Shown here piece by piece: positions 55,403 through 64,000 of a stretch of DNA of 64,000 nt. A program made the position numbers and the translations under genes. The DNA is from Allomyces arbusculus. Its lineage: Eukaryota; Blastocladiomycota; Blastocladiomycetes; Blastocladiales; Blastocladiaceae. The stretch covers positions 806,001-870,000 of the forward strand of contig JADHYV010000001.1 of NCBI GenBank assembly GCA_027604705.1, given 5' to 3'. The notes beneath the pieces were generated by a model. That model did not search any database. It saw nothing but the letters and a program-made list of their open reading frames with translations, and had not been told where the DNA came from. The first letter of the stretch is position 1. Each line of letters begins with the position of its first letter.

Positions 55403-56506
55403 ATGTCGTCCTCTGACGCTGCGCCCGCCCTTGATCTGACGACACATGAGGGCGTTTCGCGCTACGCGGCCACTTTGCTCGACCCGGCGCTCAAGAAACG
55501 CGTCGCCGACGTCAACTTGCTCTCGGGCGGCTTCGCCAACTACGTTTGGCGTGTCGTGCTCGCATATGATCCCAATTCCGCCCAGCATGGAGTGCTGCTG
55601 CCCGCAGAAGGCTATGCGGCAATCCCTCCAACGGCTACGACTGTTATTCTCAAGTATTTCGCACCGCAGATGCGCACCAACGGGGAAGTTGACCTGCCGC
55701 AGGACCGCGCCGTGCATGAGCATAATGCGCTCGCGACCGTTGCTCGCAGGGCCCCGTCGATGTCAAGTGTCAAGATCCCATGGGCTGTTCCGACGCCATA
55801 CCATTTCAGCAAGACCCGATACGCGCTGATCATGGAGGACGTGGGCACGCCCAAGGCAATGCTCATGCTCAAATACTTCGAGTCGCCGCGCCCGCGTGAC
55901 CAGCTCGCTGCACTCGCCGACGCGATTATTGCATTCACGCGTGCTGTGCCAAAAGCGGGGGCAACTAAGGACATGAACCCAGACATGACGGCGCTGTTTG
56001 ATGACAGTCTGGAGCCAAGCTTCCAGAAGACGATTGCCGAGTGCAAGTTGCTCGGCGCTGACGCGGAAAAGTGGGCCAACCGAATTGCCGCAGCGCTCAA
56101 GCATCCGCGCGCCTGTTCCGGCCGTATTTTCGGTGACCTGTGGCCCAACTCGATACTGCTTGACAATGCCGACGCGCCCACGCGCATCACGGTGCTCGAC
56201 TGGGAATGCTCACGGCTCGGGCATCCGGATCAGGATTTTGCGCAGTATCTCGCGCACCTGGTCGCAATTCGTGCCGGGACTCGGCAGACGCCCGGACTCT
56301 TTGATGCAGGTGCTGTCGACGCCATGATTGACCTGCTGGTGGCGGCTGCCAAACCGCTCGACGAGACGTACGACCACGCGGCCATGGCGCTGCGCTTCGT
56401 CGCCGGTTATTTGACGTGGTACACGTATTTCGGCGTGAAGGACGTGGCGCGCGGGATTGCCGAGGCGGCTCAGGAGCTTGATGTAATGTTTGGCAAGGGC
56501 AAGTAG
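55403..56506 (+). CDS. APH-fold small-molecule kinase, copy 2
   Basis: This 367-residue intronless protein is the paralogue of the kinase at 31990-33099; by eye roughly three quarters of residues agree over the whole length. The same parts are present: LLSGGFANYVWRVVL, TVILKYFAPQM, YALIMEDVGTPKAM, GRIFGDLWPNSILL and ITVLDWECSRLGHPDQD. The unusual FGD and WPNS are conserved in both copies, so the change predates the duplication and is unlikely to be decay. The frame is intact, which argues for retained function. The decayed DJ-1 copy follows 221 bases downstream, against 218 bases in the other arm. The substrate is unknown. Confidence 0.85.
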   Translation: MSSSDAAPALDLTTHEGVSRYAATLLDPALKKRVADVNLLSGGFANYVWRVVLAYDPNSAQHGVLLPAEGYAAIPPTATTVILKYFAPQMRTNGEVDLPQDRAVHEHNALATVARRAPSMSSVKIPWAVPTPYHFSKTRYALIMEDVGTPKAMLMLKYFESPRPRDQLAALADAIIAFTRAVPKAGATKDMNPDMTALFDDSLEPSFQKTIAECKLLGADAEKWANRIAAALKHPRACSGRIFGDLWPNSILLDNADAPTRITVLDWECSRLGHPDQDFAQYLAHLVAIRAGTRQTPGLFDAGAVDAMIDLLVAAAKPLDETYDHAAMALRFVAGYLTWYTYFGVKDVARGIAEAAQELDVMFGKGK

Positions 56507-56727
56507 GCCTTGTTGAGAGAAATTCATACATGAATGCGTTAGACTGCCACCTTTGAAGCATGTTTCCACGGTTTGCTGTTGAATATGTTAGCAGTGCCAA
56601 GGCGTTTCGACCCGCCGTGCCACGCTGAGCACATTCATCTCCACGTCCCGTATCCATGATCGAAGTTCGAGCCCAACCACTCTCCTTCAGACTTCACGTG
56701 TAATCCAAGCAACAACTTGTCGCAAAG

Positions 56728-57055
56728 ATGACGGGCCACCACGCACATGCTCACCCGGCCGCGCTTGTTGTGGACGTGCAAGAACAAGCACTACGATGTG
56801 GTGGTGTTGCCCGGCGGAATAGACAATGCGTACGCGTTTGAAAAGGTACCACAATTCTCAGCATCGGCATCAACGACTGCGACGACCTCGACGCGTTTCT
56901 GATCCATCAAACCGCTTCAATCCCCTCATAGTCCAAGGATGTGCACGCGCTCATTGCTGCGCACCTGACCGCGACCGACATGTCCTGCCATGTCCCCATC
57001 ATTTTGTGCGTCGCCCGGCGCTCGTGCTCGCGCTCGCTGACATGCCCCTCAGCAA
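56728..57055 (+). pseudogene. DJ-1 pseudogene (second copy)
   Basis: This is the duplicate of the DJ-1 gene at 31075-31771. It keeps the sequence just before the ATG, the first 15 codons ([13 protein letters not shown]) and then jumps to the [16 protein letters not shown] part, so roughly 150 bases of exon 1 including the acidic active-site residue are deleted. The end of exon 1 (AFEK with a GTACC donor) and the start of exon 2 ([16 protein letters not shown]) survive, but the nucleophile region is out of frame (LCVARRS in place of ICASPVA) and similarity fades near 57055. A functional DJ-1 cannot be made from it. Confidence 0.85.
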
Positions 57056-57455
57056 GCTACATTCTTTCCTCGATTTCACAGCCTGATCAGATCATACACA
57101 CACTCAAATCACTCATTGCAGCTCATCTTTTCACATCGTTGTCGGGCAAGCGATGCATTCTCCACAGTCGCTTTGTCGACGCTCGGCGGATTGAGCGTGA
57201 TGGCGCTCGATGAGCAGCGACGGTGATGCGTCTTTTCCGGCAGCATGGTGAATGGGTCTTCTTGACGCGTCCGAGAGAGTGGCCGCCGTGAATCCAATGT
57301 GTGCATGCAGGGAGAAGAGCGCGAAGCCTGGATCATGCGCTCTGAGCATTCGACAGAACAGCAGTTGTAGATCCTCCCTTTGCACTGAGAACAACAAAAA
57401 CATGATTCAAGACTGGATGTTCCATTCCACACTATTCCCAAAAATAGCACACTTT
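57056..57455. other. Gap after the duplicated arm
   Basis: No intact gene was found. A minus-strand stretch near 57185-57220 encodes SPSLLIERHHA and resembles sequence near 54100 on the + strand. Otherwise this is the 3' flank of the coiled-coil gene. Confidence 0.4.
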
Positions 57456-60400
57456 CTACTGTCGCCGCCAAGCTCCTCCACCCGCGCGCGTCGCGCCAAC
57501 CGCGACTGCAGCCGCCGCGGCCCCCGCACCGACTCCACCCACCATCGCGGGTGCGCGGCGCCACTCAGCGGCCGGCAATCCCCTGCGCCCCCCAACGGCT
57601 GCCGGGTTCCAAAGGCCGGCACTCGTGAGCACGAGCATGACGAGGAAACCGATATTGAGCACGACTGCGGCGAGGAACCCGCGTGCAATCGACCGGATCC
57701 GCAACCGTTTCGGGTTCCCGCTATGCCCGCCGTCCGACTCCAAGTCGAGGTCCGACATGAGCGACGCGAGCGACGTAGATGAGGTCGACGCCGGGGGCGC
57801 CGTGGACGCCGCCGAGGATGTGGGTGACGACTTGTAGACGGGACGCGGCGTCGCGAGCAGCGGTGCAGGAGGTGGGAACGCGACAGATGCGGCTGAGACG
57901 GCCGAGGGTGCGGCAGACGTGCGTCGCCGCAGACCGTTGCCGCGCGCCGGTGGGCTGCTGAGGCCCGTGAGCAGCGTCGAGACGCGGCGCGTACCAGGTG
58001 CATTCATGTCGGGCCCGACGCGCCGCGAAAAAGTGGAGAGGGTCGGTGATTTCGGGGTCAGTGGCGGCAGCGCCGTCAGCCGCGAAAGCGACGAGACCGA
58101 CGAGTCCGAGGACCGCGAAACGACACTTGCCGGCCGTGATGCCCGCGGGGACGCGGGTGCTGCTGGTGCGGGAGAAGGAGCACTTGGCGGCGCAATCACC
58201 GAACCCGTCGTGGTGGGAGTCTCTTCTTCTCGTTGCTTGGGCTTGGTCGTCGTTGTCGCCGGCGACTTGTTTGCCTGCTGCTTGGCTGCCGACGACTTGC
58301 CCTTTTTCTTTTTCCTCTTCGACTTCTTCCCGGCATTGCTGTCCGGAATCAGCTCCGCCGGCTGCTGTTCAAGCGGGACGATCCCCTCGGACACCGCCGC
58401 GAGCGGCGGCAGCGTATCATGCTCGACCTTGAACAACTCCTGCTGGTGCCGGTTTACCGACCGCAATTGCGCAATCTCATGTTGCGCGGCCTCCACATCC
58501 TGCTGCGCGCGCGCCAGCGCCGTCTCCAGCTGCCGCTTCTCCCCCGCCAACCGTTGCGCCTGCGTGCGATGCGCGTGCAGCGACTGCATAACACTCGCCC
58601 ACTCGCCCGCATCTACGACCGTCTGCTTGGCCGCCGTCGACGTCGGCGTCTGCGTGCCCATGGTCCGCCGCGACGCGGCCGCCTGCGCATACGTCGGGTG
58701 CATACTCTCCGCCAACCGCTGCCAGTGCCGCACCTGGATCTGCAACGACGCCGCCTGCGCGGCCGCGTCGTCGCGATCATGCTCGGCGCGGGTCGCACGC
58801 GTCGCCGTCTCGTCGAGCGCGGCCTTGAGCGCAGTCACTTCATCCTGCGCCGCGGCAAGTTGCGCGGTCAATTCCTCGAGCTGCTTGGCGTCGGCTTCGG
58901 CCGCGAGGGCCGACTCGAGCTCAAAGCACAGTGACCGGTTCCCGGGCGCCGACGCGTCCAAGTCAAACGCGTCGAGCGCATCGTCGTCGTGCTCGGCCGG
59001 GTGCGAAGCGTCCAGGTCAGTGGCAGCAGCAGCGGCGGCCTCGCTAATGGCCGAGAGCGCCGACGCGCGCCGCGACATGGGGACGGGCACGGCGAGCGAC
59101 GCGCGGTTAGGGGAGACGGTCCGTGACGGCGGGACCGACGGCAGCGCATTGGGCGACCCGCTGCTCCCGCGGCTCTGCCGCGACCCGGACCGTGCGTCGC
59201 CCTCGATCGCGACCGGGATCGGTTCCCAGCTCCCCTCCTCTGGCTGAGCCGCTGCCGCGGCAGCCGCAGCGGCCGACTCGTCAGCCAACGACTTGCCGAG
59301 CAAGTACTGGTCATGGTAATGCTCAACCTCGTCGCGCAGCTGCGCTTCGACCATCCTCGCCTCATCCAATGCGCCGTGCACGTTCTCGAGCTGCGCCTTG
59401 TAGGCGTCCATGCGCTGCAGTGCCACTTCGAGGTGCGCCTTGAGCTCGGCATTCGCGCGGCGCCACTGCGCGACCTGCGCCTCGGCCGCCGCCTGCGCTT
59501 CCATGGCCGCGTCGCGCTCGCATGCGATATCGAACAGCGAGTTCTCGGCTTCAGCGGCCGTGCGCCGTGCGGTACTCAGCGTGATCGCCAAGTTGCGCCG
59601 GTCGTGTGCCATTTCCTGCAACTTGGCCTCGTATTCGGCGAGAGCCTGCAGGTGCTGGTCCTCGCGCGCCTTGAGTTGCGCGTTCTGGTCGCGAACCGCC
59701 GCGAAATGCGCCTCATATTCTTGCAACTGCTGGACCAAGACGGCCGGATCAAGCGCCGCGAGCCGCGCCGCGCGCGTCGTCGACCGATGGTGCGTATGGT
59801 GGTGGTGATGCCGGTGCTGCGGCGAGTGCGGTTCCGGGAACGAGTGGGAGCGTACCGACGACGGTGCGGGCGACGGGGGCGTGCTCGAGTACTGCGACGA
59901 GGTCAGCCGGCGTGGGGTGCTCGGCATGGGCGGCGTCACGACAAAGTCGAGGTCGGTCCCATTGAGATCGAACGGGTCGGCGGAACTGTTGAACGACACG
60001 AGGGACGGGTCGTTGGTGGGCGGATCTGACGCACGATGACTCTTGCGTGACTTTTTCTTGCTCTTTTTCTTACTTGCGCTGCTGCTGCCGTCGGGACTCG
60101 CCGCACGGTCGCGCGAGACGGCGCGACGTACACGCGAAGTCGAGGCCATCCGGCGCGCGGATGTGGAGCGGAGCGAAATGGCGTGCGCGATCCGCGACGA
60201 CGTCGTGCGTGGGCGACGGCCGGCGTCGGCGTCGGCAGGACTGAGATTTGCGTCTTTCGGGCGCGGCGACGTGACGTACGGGTTGGTCGACGACGACAGC
60301 ATGGATGCGGGCGGCGACTGGTCCGACGCGGAACTACTGCACGAAGACGTCGTTGTCGACGCTGACGAAATCGCAGACTCGTTGTCACCGCCATCACCAT

Positions 60401-60977
60401 ACATGACCGCGTCGTCCCCGTCGAGCCCAACCTCTTCGGCGGCTCCACCACCAGGTACTGGGTGGACATGATTCAGGAACAGTGCGGCAAGTGCGTCGCA
60501 ATCGACCAGTTCGTCAATCGACCCCTGTTCGGTCGCGACCGAGAGCAAATGCCCGAGCTGCACGCGCGGAATCAGCCACTGGCCGACGCGGTCGCCGTGG
60601 TCGCGCACGCGCGCGAGAAACTCACCCACGGAAATGGCGGCGCGCGAGTGCATGACGTGCGCGATAAAGTCAGGCACGGCCATGGGGCCCGATGCGGTAT
60701 CGTCATTACCGCTGTTGCCGGCAGAAGCGCGCGAAACGTCGGCGTTGTCGGCTTCCTCTTCACGCACAGTCGGCTCGCTGACGACCGACGACGGCGGGTG
60801 CGAGAAGCGCAGGCCCACCATCGCAGCCGAACCCGTGCGGCGGCGTGCTGGCGGCGTTGTCGACGAGGTCGACGAAAGCGTGCTGGCATTGTCGTCAAAG
60901 TTGCTGGACGAGCGCGTGGAGGACGCGCGCCGTGGTGCAGCCGGCAGCGGTTGGGCCGCGGTTGCGCCAGTGGACAT
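57456..60977 (-). CDS. Tail-anchored coiled-coil protein of unknown family
   Basis: This is a 1173-residue single-exon frame. The N-terminal ~220 residues are Ser/Thr-rich and contain a possibly folded helical part (AVPDFIAHVMHSRAAISVGE, LIPRVQLGHLLSVATEQGS). A Ser-rich region with a basic patch (SKKKSKKKSRKSHR) follows. Strong heptad coiled coils cover about 414-562 (YEAHFAAVRDQNAQLKARED) and 696-849 (LEELTAQLAAAQDEVTALKA). After a Lys-rich Ser/Pro linker there is one membrane segment near the C-terminus, about 1096-1122 (FLAAVVLNIGFLVMLVLTSA), with a short Gly/Ala-rich tail. This is the architecture of tail-anchored tethers or KASH-type proteins, but no PPPX end is present. The start is uncertain (ATG at 61091 also in frame). 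Confidence 0.65.
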   Translation of the reverse strand: MSTGATAAQPLPAAPRRASSTRSSSNFDDNASTLSSTSSTTPPARRRTGSAAMVGLRFSHPPSSVVSEPTVREEEADNADVSRASAGNSGNDDTASGPMAVPDFIAHVMHSRAAISVGEFLARVRDHGDRVGQWLIPRVQLGHLLSVATEQGSIDELVDCDALAALFLNHVHPVPGGGAAEEVGLDGDDAVMYGDGGDNESAISSASTTTSSCSSSASDQSPPASMLSSSTNPYVTSPRPKDANLSPADADAGRRPRTTSSRIAHAISLRSTSARRMASTSRVRRAVSRDRAASPDGSSSASKKKSKKKSRKSHRASDPPTNDPSLVSFNSSADPFDLNGTDLDFVVTPPMPSTPRRLTSSQYSSTPPSPAPSSVRSHSFPEPHSPQHRHHHHHTHHRSTTRAARLAALDPAVLVQQLQEYEAHFAAVRDQNAQLKAREDQHLQALAEYEAKLQEMAHDRRNLAITLSTARRTAAEAENSLFDIACERDAAMEAQAAAEAQVAQWRRANAELKAHLEVALQRMDAYKAQLENVHGALDEARMVEAQLRDEVEHYHDQYLLGKSLADESAAAAAAAAAQPEEGSWEPIPVAIEGDARSGSRQSRGSSGSPNALPSVPPSRTVSPNRASLAVPVPMSRRASALSAISEAAAAAATDLDASHPAEHDDDALDAFDLDASAPGNRSLCFELESALAAEADAKQLEELTAQLAAAQDEVTALKAALDETATRATRAEHDRDDAAAQAASLQIQVRHWQRLAESMHPTYAQAAASRRTMGTQTPTSTAAKQTVVDAGEWASVMQSLHAHRTQAQRLAGEKRQLETALARAQQDVEAAQHEIAQLRSVNRHQQELFKVEHDTLPPLAAVSEGIVPLEQQPAELIPDSNAGKKSKRKKKKGKSSAAKQQANKSPATTTTKPKQREEETPTTTGSVIAPPSAPSPAPAAPASPRASRPASVVSRSSDSSVSSLSRLTALPPLTPKSPTLSTFSRRVGPDMNAPGTRRVSTLLTGLSSPPARGNGLRRRTSAAPSAVSAASVAFPPPAPLLATPRPVYKSSPTSSAASTAPPASTSSTSLASLMSDLDLESDGGHSGNPKRLRIRSIARGFLAAVVLNIGFLVMLVLTSAGLWNPAAVGGRRGLPAAEWRRAPAMVGGVGAGAAAAAVAVGATRAGGGAWRRQ

Positions 60978-61722
60978 GCTGGTTGTGGGCAGGCTCAACG
61001 TGCGTATGCGGGAGCGGGGAGCGCAGTTGAGCGCGTCGAGGTCGTGCTGGTCGCGGTGCAGATGGTGGTCGGCGTCGTTGACGGGCCCCAAACGCCCAAC
61101 GTTGGTGTGCGGGTGGCGTTGTGGTTGTGTTCCGGTTCGGGTCGGGAGCGTGCAAGCTTGCGTCGGCGTCGGCCGTAGGTGCGGCGCCGACCAAATCTGC
61201 TGGGAGTCGGTTGGCGATGCGGTAAATACACGACGCCGTCGTCGCCGCCGTCGTCGTGAACGTCGTGAATGCGACGAGCGGCGCGACGTCGTGGGTGCGG
61301 TTGCGGTTCGTCAGCGTTGTTGCGCGAAGCGAACCGCTGTCGACGTGGCAGTCGCTGTCGGTCTCTTTTGGCAGCGTTGGCTCCCCTTTTTCCGGCTGGC
61401 TCAGGCACGTCAGCTTGCGTGCATGGCAGCCCAAAAGGTGGCAGGCAAGCCACGGAGCAAGCCCCACTCTACCGCACGAACCGTGCACGCACCACGTCAA
61501 ACACCTGCAGACGCGTCGGCGTCGGTGCCACTCTGCACCAGACAGTCAGCACCGCCTCCACGGTCTGCCGCGATCCACAAATCACGTCTGCTGCGACGAC
61601 GTCGCGGCCCTGCACGACCGCAAAGCACTCCTGCCGCACCGACACTCCCCGCAACTTGTTGCTCCTCGCGCACCGACTCCAACGTCCCATTTGATCCGAC
61701 CCCAACCCAACGGCCAACCACC
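60978..61722. other. Divergent promoter region
   Basis: This lies between the coiled-coil gene (-) and the mutarotase gene (+). The first 114 bases may be coding if the upstream start of the coiled-coil gene is used. The last 250 bases are C/A-rich leader-like on the + strand. No other gene is supported. Confidence 0.45.
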
Positions 61723-62830
61723 ATGCCCATCGAGACGCTGCAAGACAAGGTCGTCATCTCGCTGACGCCGCCGGCCTTGGCTACGCCCACGACCACGGGC
61801 GCCGTGCCCGCGACCTGCACCATTTACCTGCACGGCGCGACCGTAACGAGCTGGACCGTCAACGGCCGCGAAATGCTCTTCTTGAGCAGCAAGGCCATTC
61901 TCGACGGGTCCAAGCCGATTCGGTGCGCTTTGCTTGGCTGAACTGTGCTGCGATCACGGATCAGATACTCATCATTGACGGCGGCGGCGGCGGCGCGTCA
62001 TTGCGCGACTCTTCGTGCTCTAGTGGCGGGTACAGACGCGTTCACCTCTCCAGACTTGGCCAGACACGATATTCTGACCTCATACGAAACGTCCCGATAG
62101 CATCCCGCTCGTCTTCCCGCAATTCGGCACCTACCCGGGCGCGCCGTTGCCGCAGCACGGGTTCGCGCGCACCGCCACCTGGCGCGTCCTGCGCTCCGAC
62201 ACCAGCCCCGACGAGACCAAGGCGACAGTCGTCTTTGTCCTGACCTCGGCCGACCTCTCGCTCGAGGCGCGCACCGCCTGGCCCACACCGTTCCGGCTCG
62301 AGTACACGGTCACGGTCGACGCCGTGCACCACACACTCTCCACGGACTTGGCCGCGACCAACCTGGCCACAAGCGAGTTCGACATGACGTTCACGTGGCT
62401 GCTGCACACCTACCTGCGCGTCGACGCGATTGAAGAAACCGAAATCCGCGGTCTCGAGGGCCACCTGTACGTGAACAAGGCGATTACCTGCCGCGATCCG
62501 GCGACCCAGGCGTTCCCGGCGCTGCCCATTACGGAAGAGACGGATCGCGTCTACCAGAATGTCGTGCCCGCGGCCGAGTCGCACTTGCATGTGATGAACG
62601 GCGGGCGGCCCGCAGTTGAGATTGTGCGGACCCATGGCGAGACGGCGTTCCGCGACGTGGTCGTCTGGAACCCCTGGGTCGACAAGGCCAAGGCCATGGC
62701 CGATTTCGGCGACGACGAGTACCGACATATGGTCTGCGTGGAAGTGGGGGACGTGGCCGTGCCGAATGCCGTCTCGGTCGCGCCGGGCGAGACGCGCCAG
62801 GCCGGGCAGGTGCTGCGTGCATTGTTGTGA
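61723..62830 (+). CDS. Glucose-6-phosphate 1-epimerase (hexose-6-P mutarotase)
   Basis: This YMR099C/YeaD-type enzyme interconverts alpha and beta anomers of hexose 6-phosphates in the cytosol. Exons are 61723-61922, 62024-62029 and 62101-62830, all phase 2, giving 311 residues (yeast protein 297). The middle exon is only 6 nt (TGGCGG) but is needed to restore the invariant SKPIRGGIPLVFPQFG block. Further family parts are LPQHGFART (catalytic His), FTWLLHTYLRV, GLEGHLYVNK and VVWNPWVDKAKAMADFGDDEY followed by VCVEVGDVA (catalytic Glu). The order matches the galactose-mutarotase fold. Without the 6-nt exon the frame would still continue but the GG would be lost. Confidence 0.94.
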
Positions 62831-63156
62831 GATGAGCAGCGCGTCTTGGTGCAGTTGGAGCACGATTGGTGGTGGTGGTTTTGCCGGCGGAATCAATCAT
62901 GAAAGATTTCCTCATCCGCCAGGTCGGTAGGTTGTTCATGTTCCAGCGTCATTTCGCTCGCGCCAGGCGAGGAGCGCGTTTGCGGCTCAGCATGCTGCGA
63001 TGTCCGCTGGACGCGGCCCCGTCGACTGAGCGACCGCCACACACGCTCGCTCTCCCCGCCGCGTCCCCGCCGCGTCCCCGCCGCGTCCCCGCCATCGACT
63101 CGACACCGCCGTCGCCCTCCCTCTCCCTCTCAAACGACACCCTCCACCCACCAAAG
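62831..63156. other. Intergenic gap, same-strand genes
   Basis: This short gap carries the 3' flank of the mutarotase gene and a leader for the next gene, with several near-identical CCGCGTCCC units around 63058-63090. No gene is supported. Confidence 0.5.
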
Positions 63157-64000
63157 ATGCTCGGCCGCGGCAAATCCCCCGCGCCCGCCGCGACGGGCTA
63201 CTACGACCGCGACGCGGCCTACCTCGACCCGCGCGTCGCCGACCGCATGCGCGGCGCGCCACTGCACGCCGAGGACCTGCGCGACCGCGACCTCGAAACG
63301 CTTGAATCGCGCGCGCGCCCACGCGGCTACTACGACCCAAACTACGACTACATCTACGGCCACGAACGGCTCCCGCGGCTCGAGCGGCACGACGTACGCG
63401 ACCCTTACTTGCGCGCGCACGAAAAGGACCTACGCCGTGCCGCCGCGCACGGGGAGCTGGATCCGTATGATCCGCTCGGGACCGTCGGTATGTTGGATGT
63501 GGGTGGTGGATGAGGAGGGAGTGTGATCAACTCGCTGATCGGGGCGAGGTTTCACCTGGCAGAGTACGGCCGCCGCGGCGGTCTGTTCCGCGGCCGGACC
63601 CGTACACGCACACGCACGCCTTCGCCCGTCCTGACCTCACCGCGCGCCGCGTCGGCGACCGCGTACCACCGGCGACACCGCGAGTACGATCAGGACCGGT
63701 ATGCGCCCGCCGAGTACGACCGGATCGCGCCCTCTCATGGCGCGCGGCGCGCCGCAAGCGTCGACGCGCCGCGCATCGCGGCACGCGGCACGCACGTGGT
63801 TGGCCGATACCCGGGCGACGACGACACGCGCGCGGGGTACGCACGGCCGGCGTCGGCAGTGCGCGTCGAGGAGATTGTTCCGGAGCGGCGCGCGCCGTCG
63901 CCGGTGCTCGACACGCTCGACGCGGACGTACCCGTCGCCTGGTACCCGTCCGGCCGCCGCGCGGTCGGCGAGCTGCGCACACCCGACGGGACGGCGTTGC
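63157..64000 (+). CDS. Unrecognised Arg/Tyr/Asp-rich protein, 5' part
   Basis: Exon 1 is 63157-63487 and exon 2 begins at 63563 (75-nt intron, donor GTATGT, phase 1); the frame is still open at the window end, so the gene is partial. The first ~256 residues are rich in Arg, Tyr, Asp and Pro, with local pseudo-repeats such as YYDRDAAYLDPR, YYDPNYDYIYG and HDVRDPYLRAHEKD. An Arg-Thr run (RTRTRTRTP) starts the second exon. There is no signal peptide. This looks disordered or RNA-binding-like in composition; no family is recognised and function should not be assumed. Confidence 0.6.

Overview
ORGANISM. The window is eukaryotic nuclear DNA, GC-rich, from a fungus. Nearly every gene can be split into exons by short introns (about 63-145 nt) with donors such as GTACGT, GTGCGT and GTATGT. 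Intergenic gaps are a few hundred bases to about 2 kb. The gene set combines fungal proteins (fused lycopene cyclase/phytoene synthase, Spa2, an STB6-like protein, Yhm2) with TMCO1, NSUN2/Trm4 and an EB1 very close to fission yeast Mal3. High GC, carotenoid synthesis and multicopy P-loop families suggest a zoosporic fungus, perhaps Blastocladiomycota (Allomyces/Catenaria type). That placement is inference. LAYOUT 1-30 kb. NIP7 (+), an Sds3/BRMS1-like Sin3-complex protein with a huge His/Gln/Pro N-terminus (-), a 2.2-kb gene-free gap, PIG-U (+), a secreted mucin-like Thr/Pro repeat protein (-), EB1 (+), a DMAC1-like DUF4536 protein (-), TMCO1 (+), Spa2 (+), an STB6-like SIN3-binding protein (-), CCR4 deadenylase (+) and the bifunctional carotenoid enzyme (-). 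LAYOUT 31-38 kb and 54-57 kb. These are two arms of an old inverted duplication. Arm 1 holds DJ-1 (-), an APH-fold kinase (-) and, divergently, members of an unrecognised P-loop family (+). Arm 2 holds a P-loop fragment (-), a second APH kinase (+) and a decayed, internally deleted DJ-1 copy (+), in the same relative order. LAYOUT 38-54 kb. A 1174-residue unknown membrane protein (-), the Yhm2 mitochondrial carrier (+), a PRL-type phosphatase with a CAAX box (-), cytosolic SHMT (+), proteasome lid Rpn9 (-) and, divergent from it, the tRNA m5C methyltransferase Trm4/NSUN2 (+). LAYOUT 57-64 kb. A tail-anchored coiled-coil protein (-), a glucose-6-phosphate 1-epimerase (+) and the 5' part of an unrecognised gene that leaves the window (+). 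HOW THE GENES RELATE. There is no metabolic cluster; most genes are single-copy housekeeping genes. Two encode proteins tied to the Sin3 corepressor (Sds3-like and STB6-like), three act in polarity/cytoskeleton or tail-anchored membrane biology (Spa2, EB1, coiled-coil protein), and three in RNA or ribosome maturation (NIP7, CCR4, Trm4). The most distinctive signals are the DJ-1/APH/P-loop duplication, three tiny exons (3, 7 and 6 nt) needed to restore conserved motifs, an altered catalytic loop in the APH kinases, and the repeat-built surface protein. All gene models were joined by hand from splice signals, phase and family motifs; no search was run.
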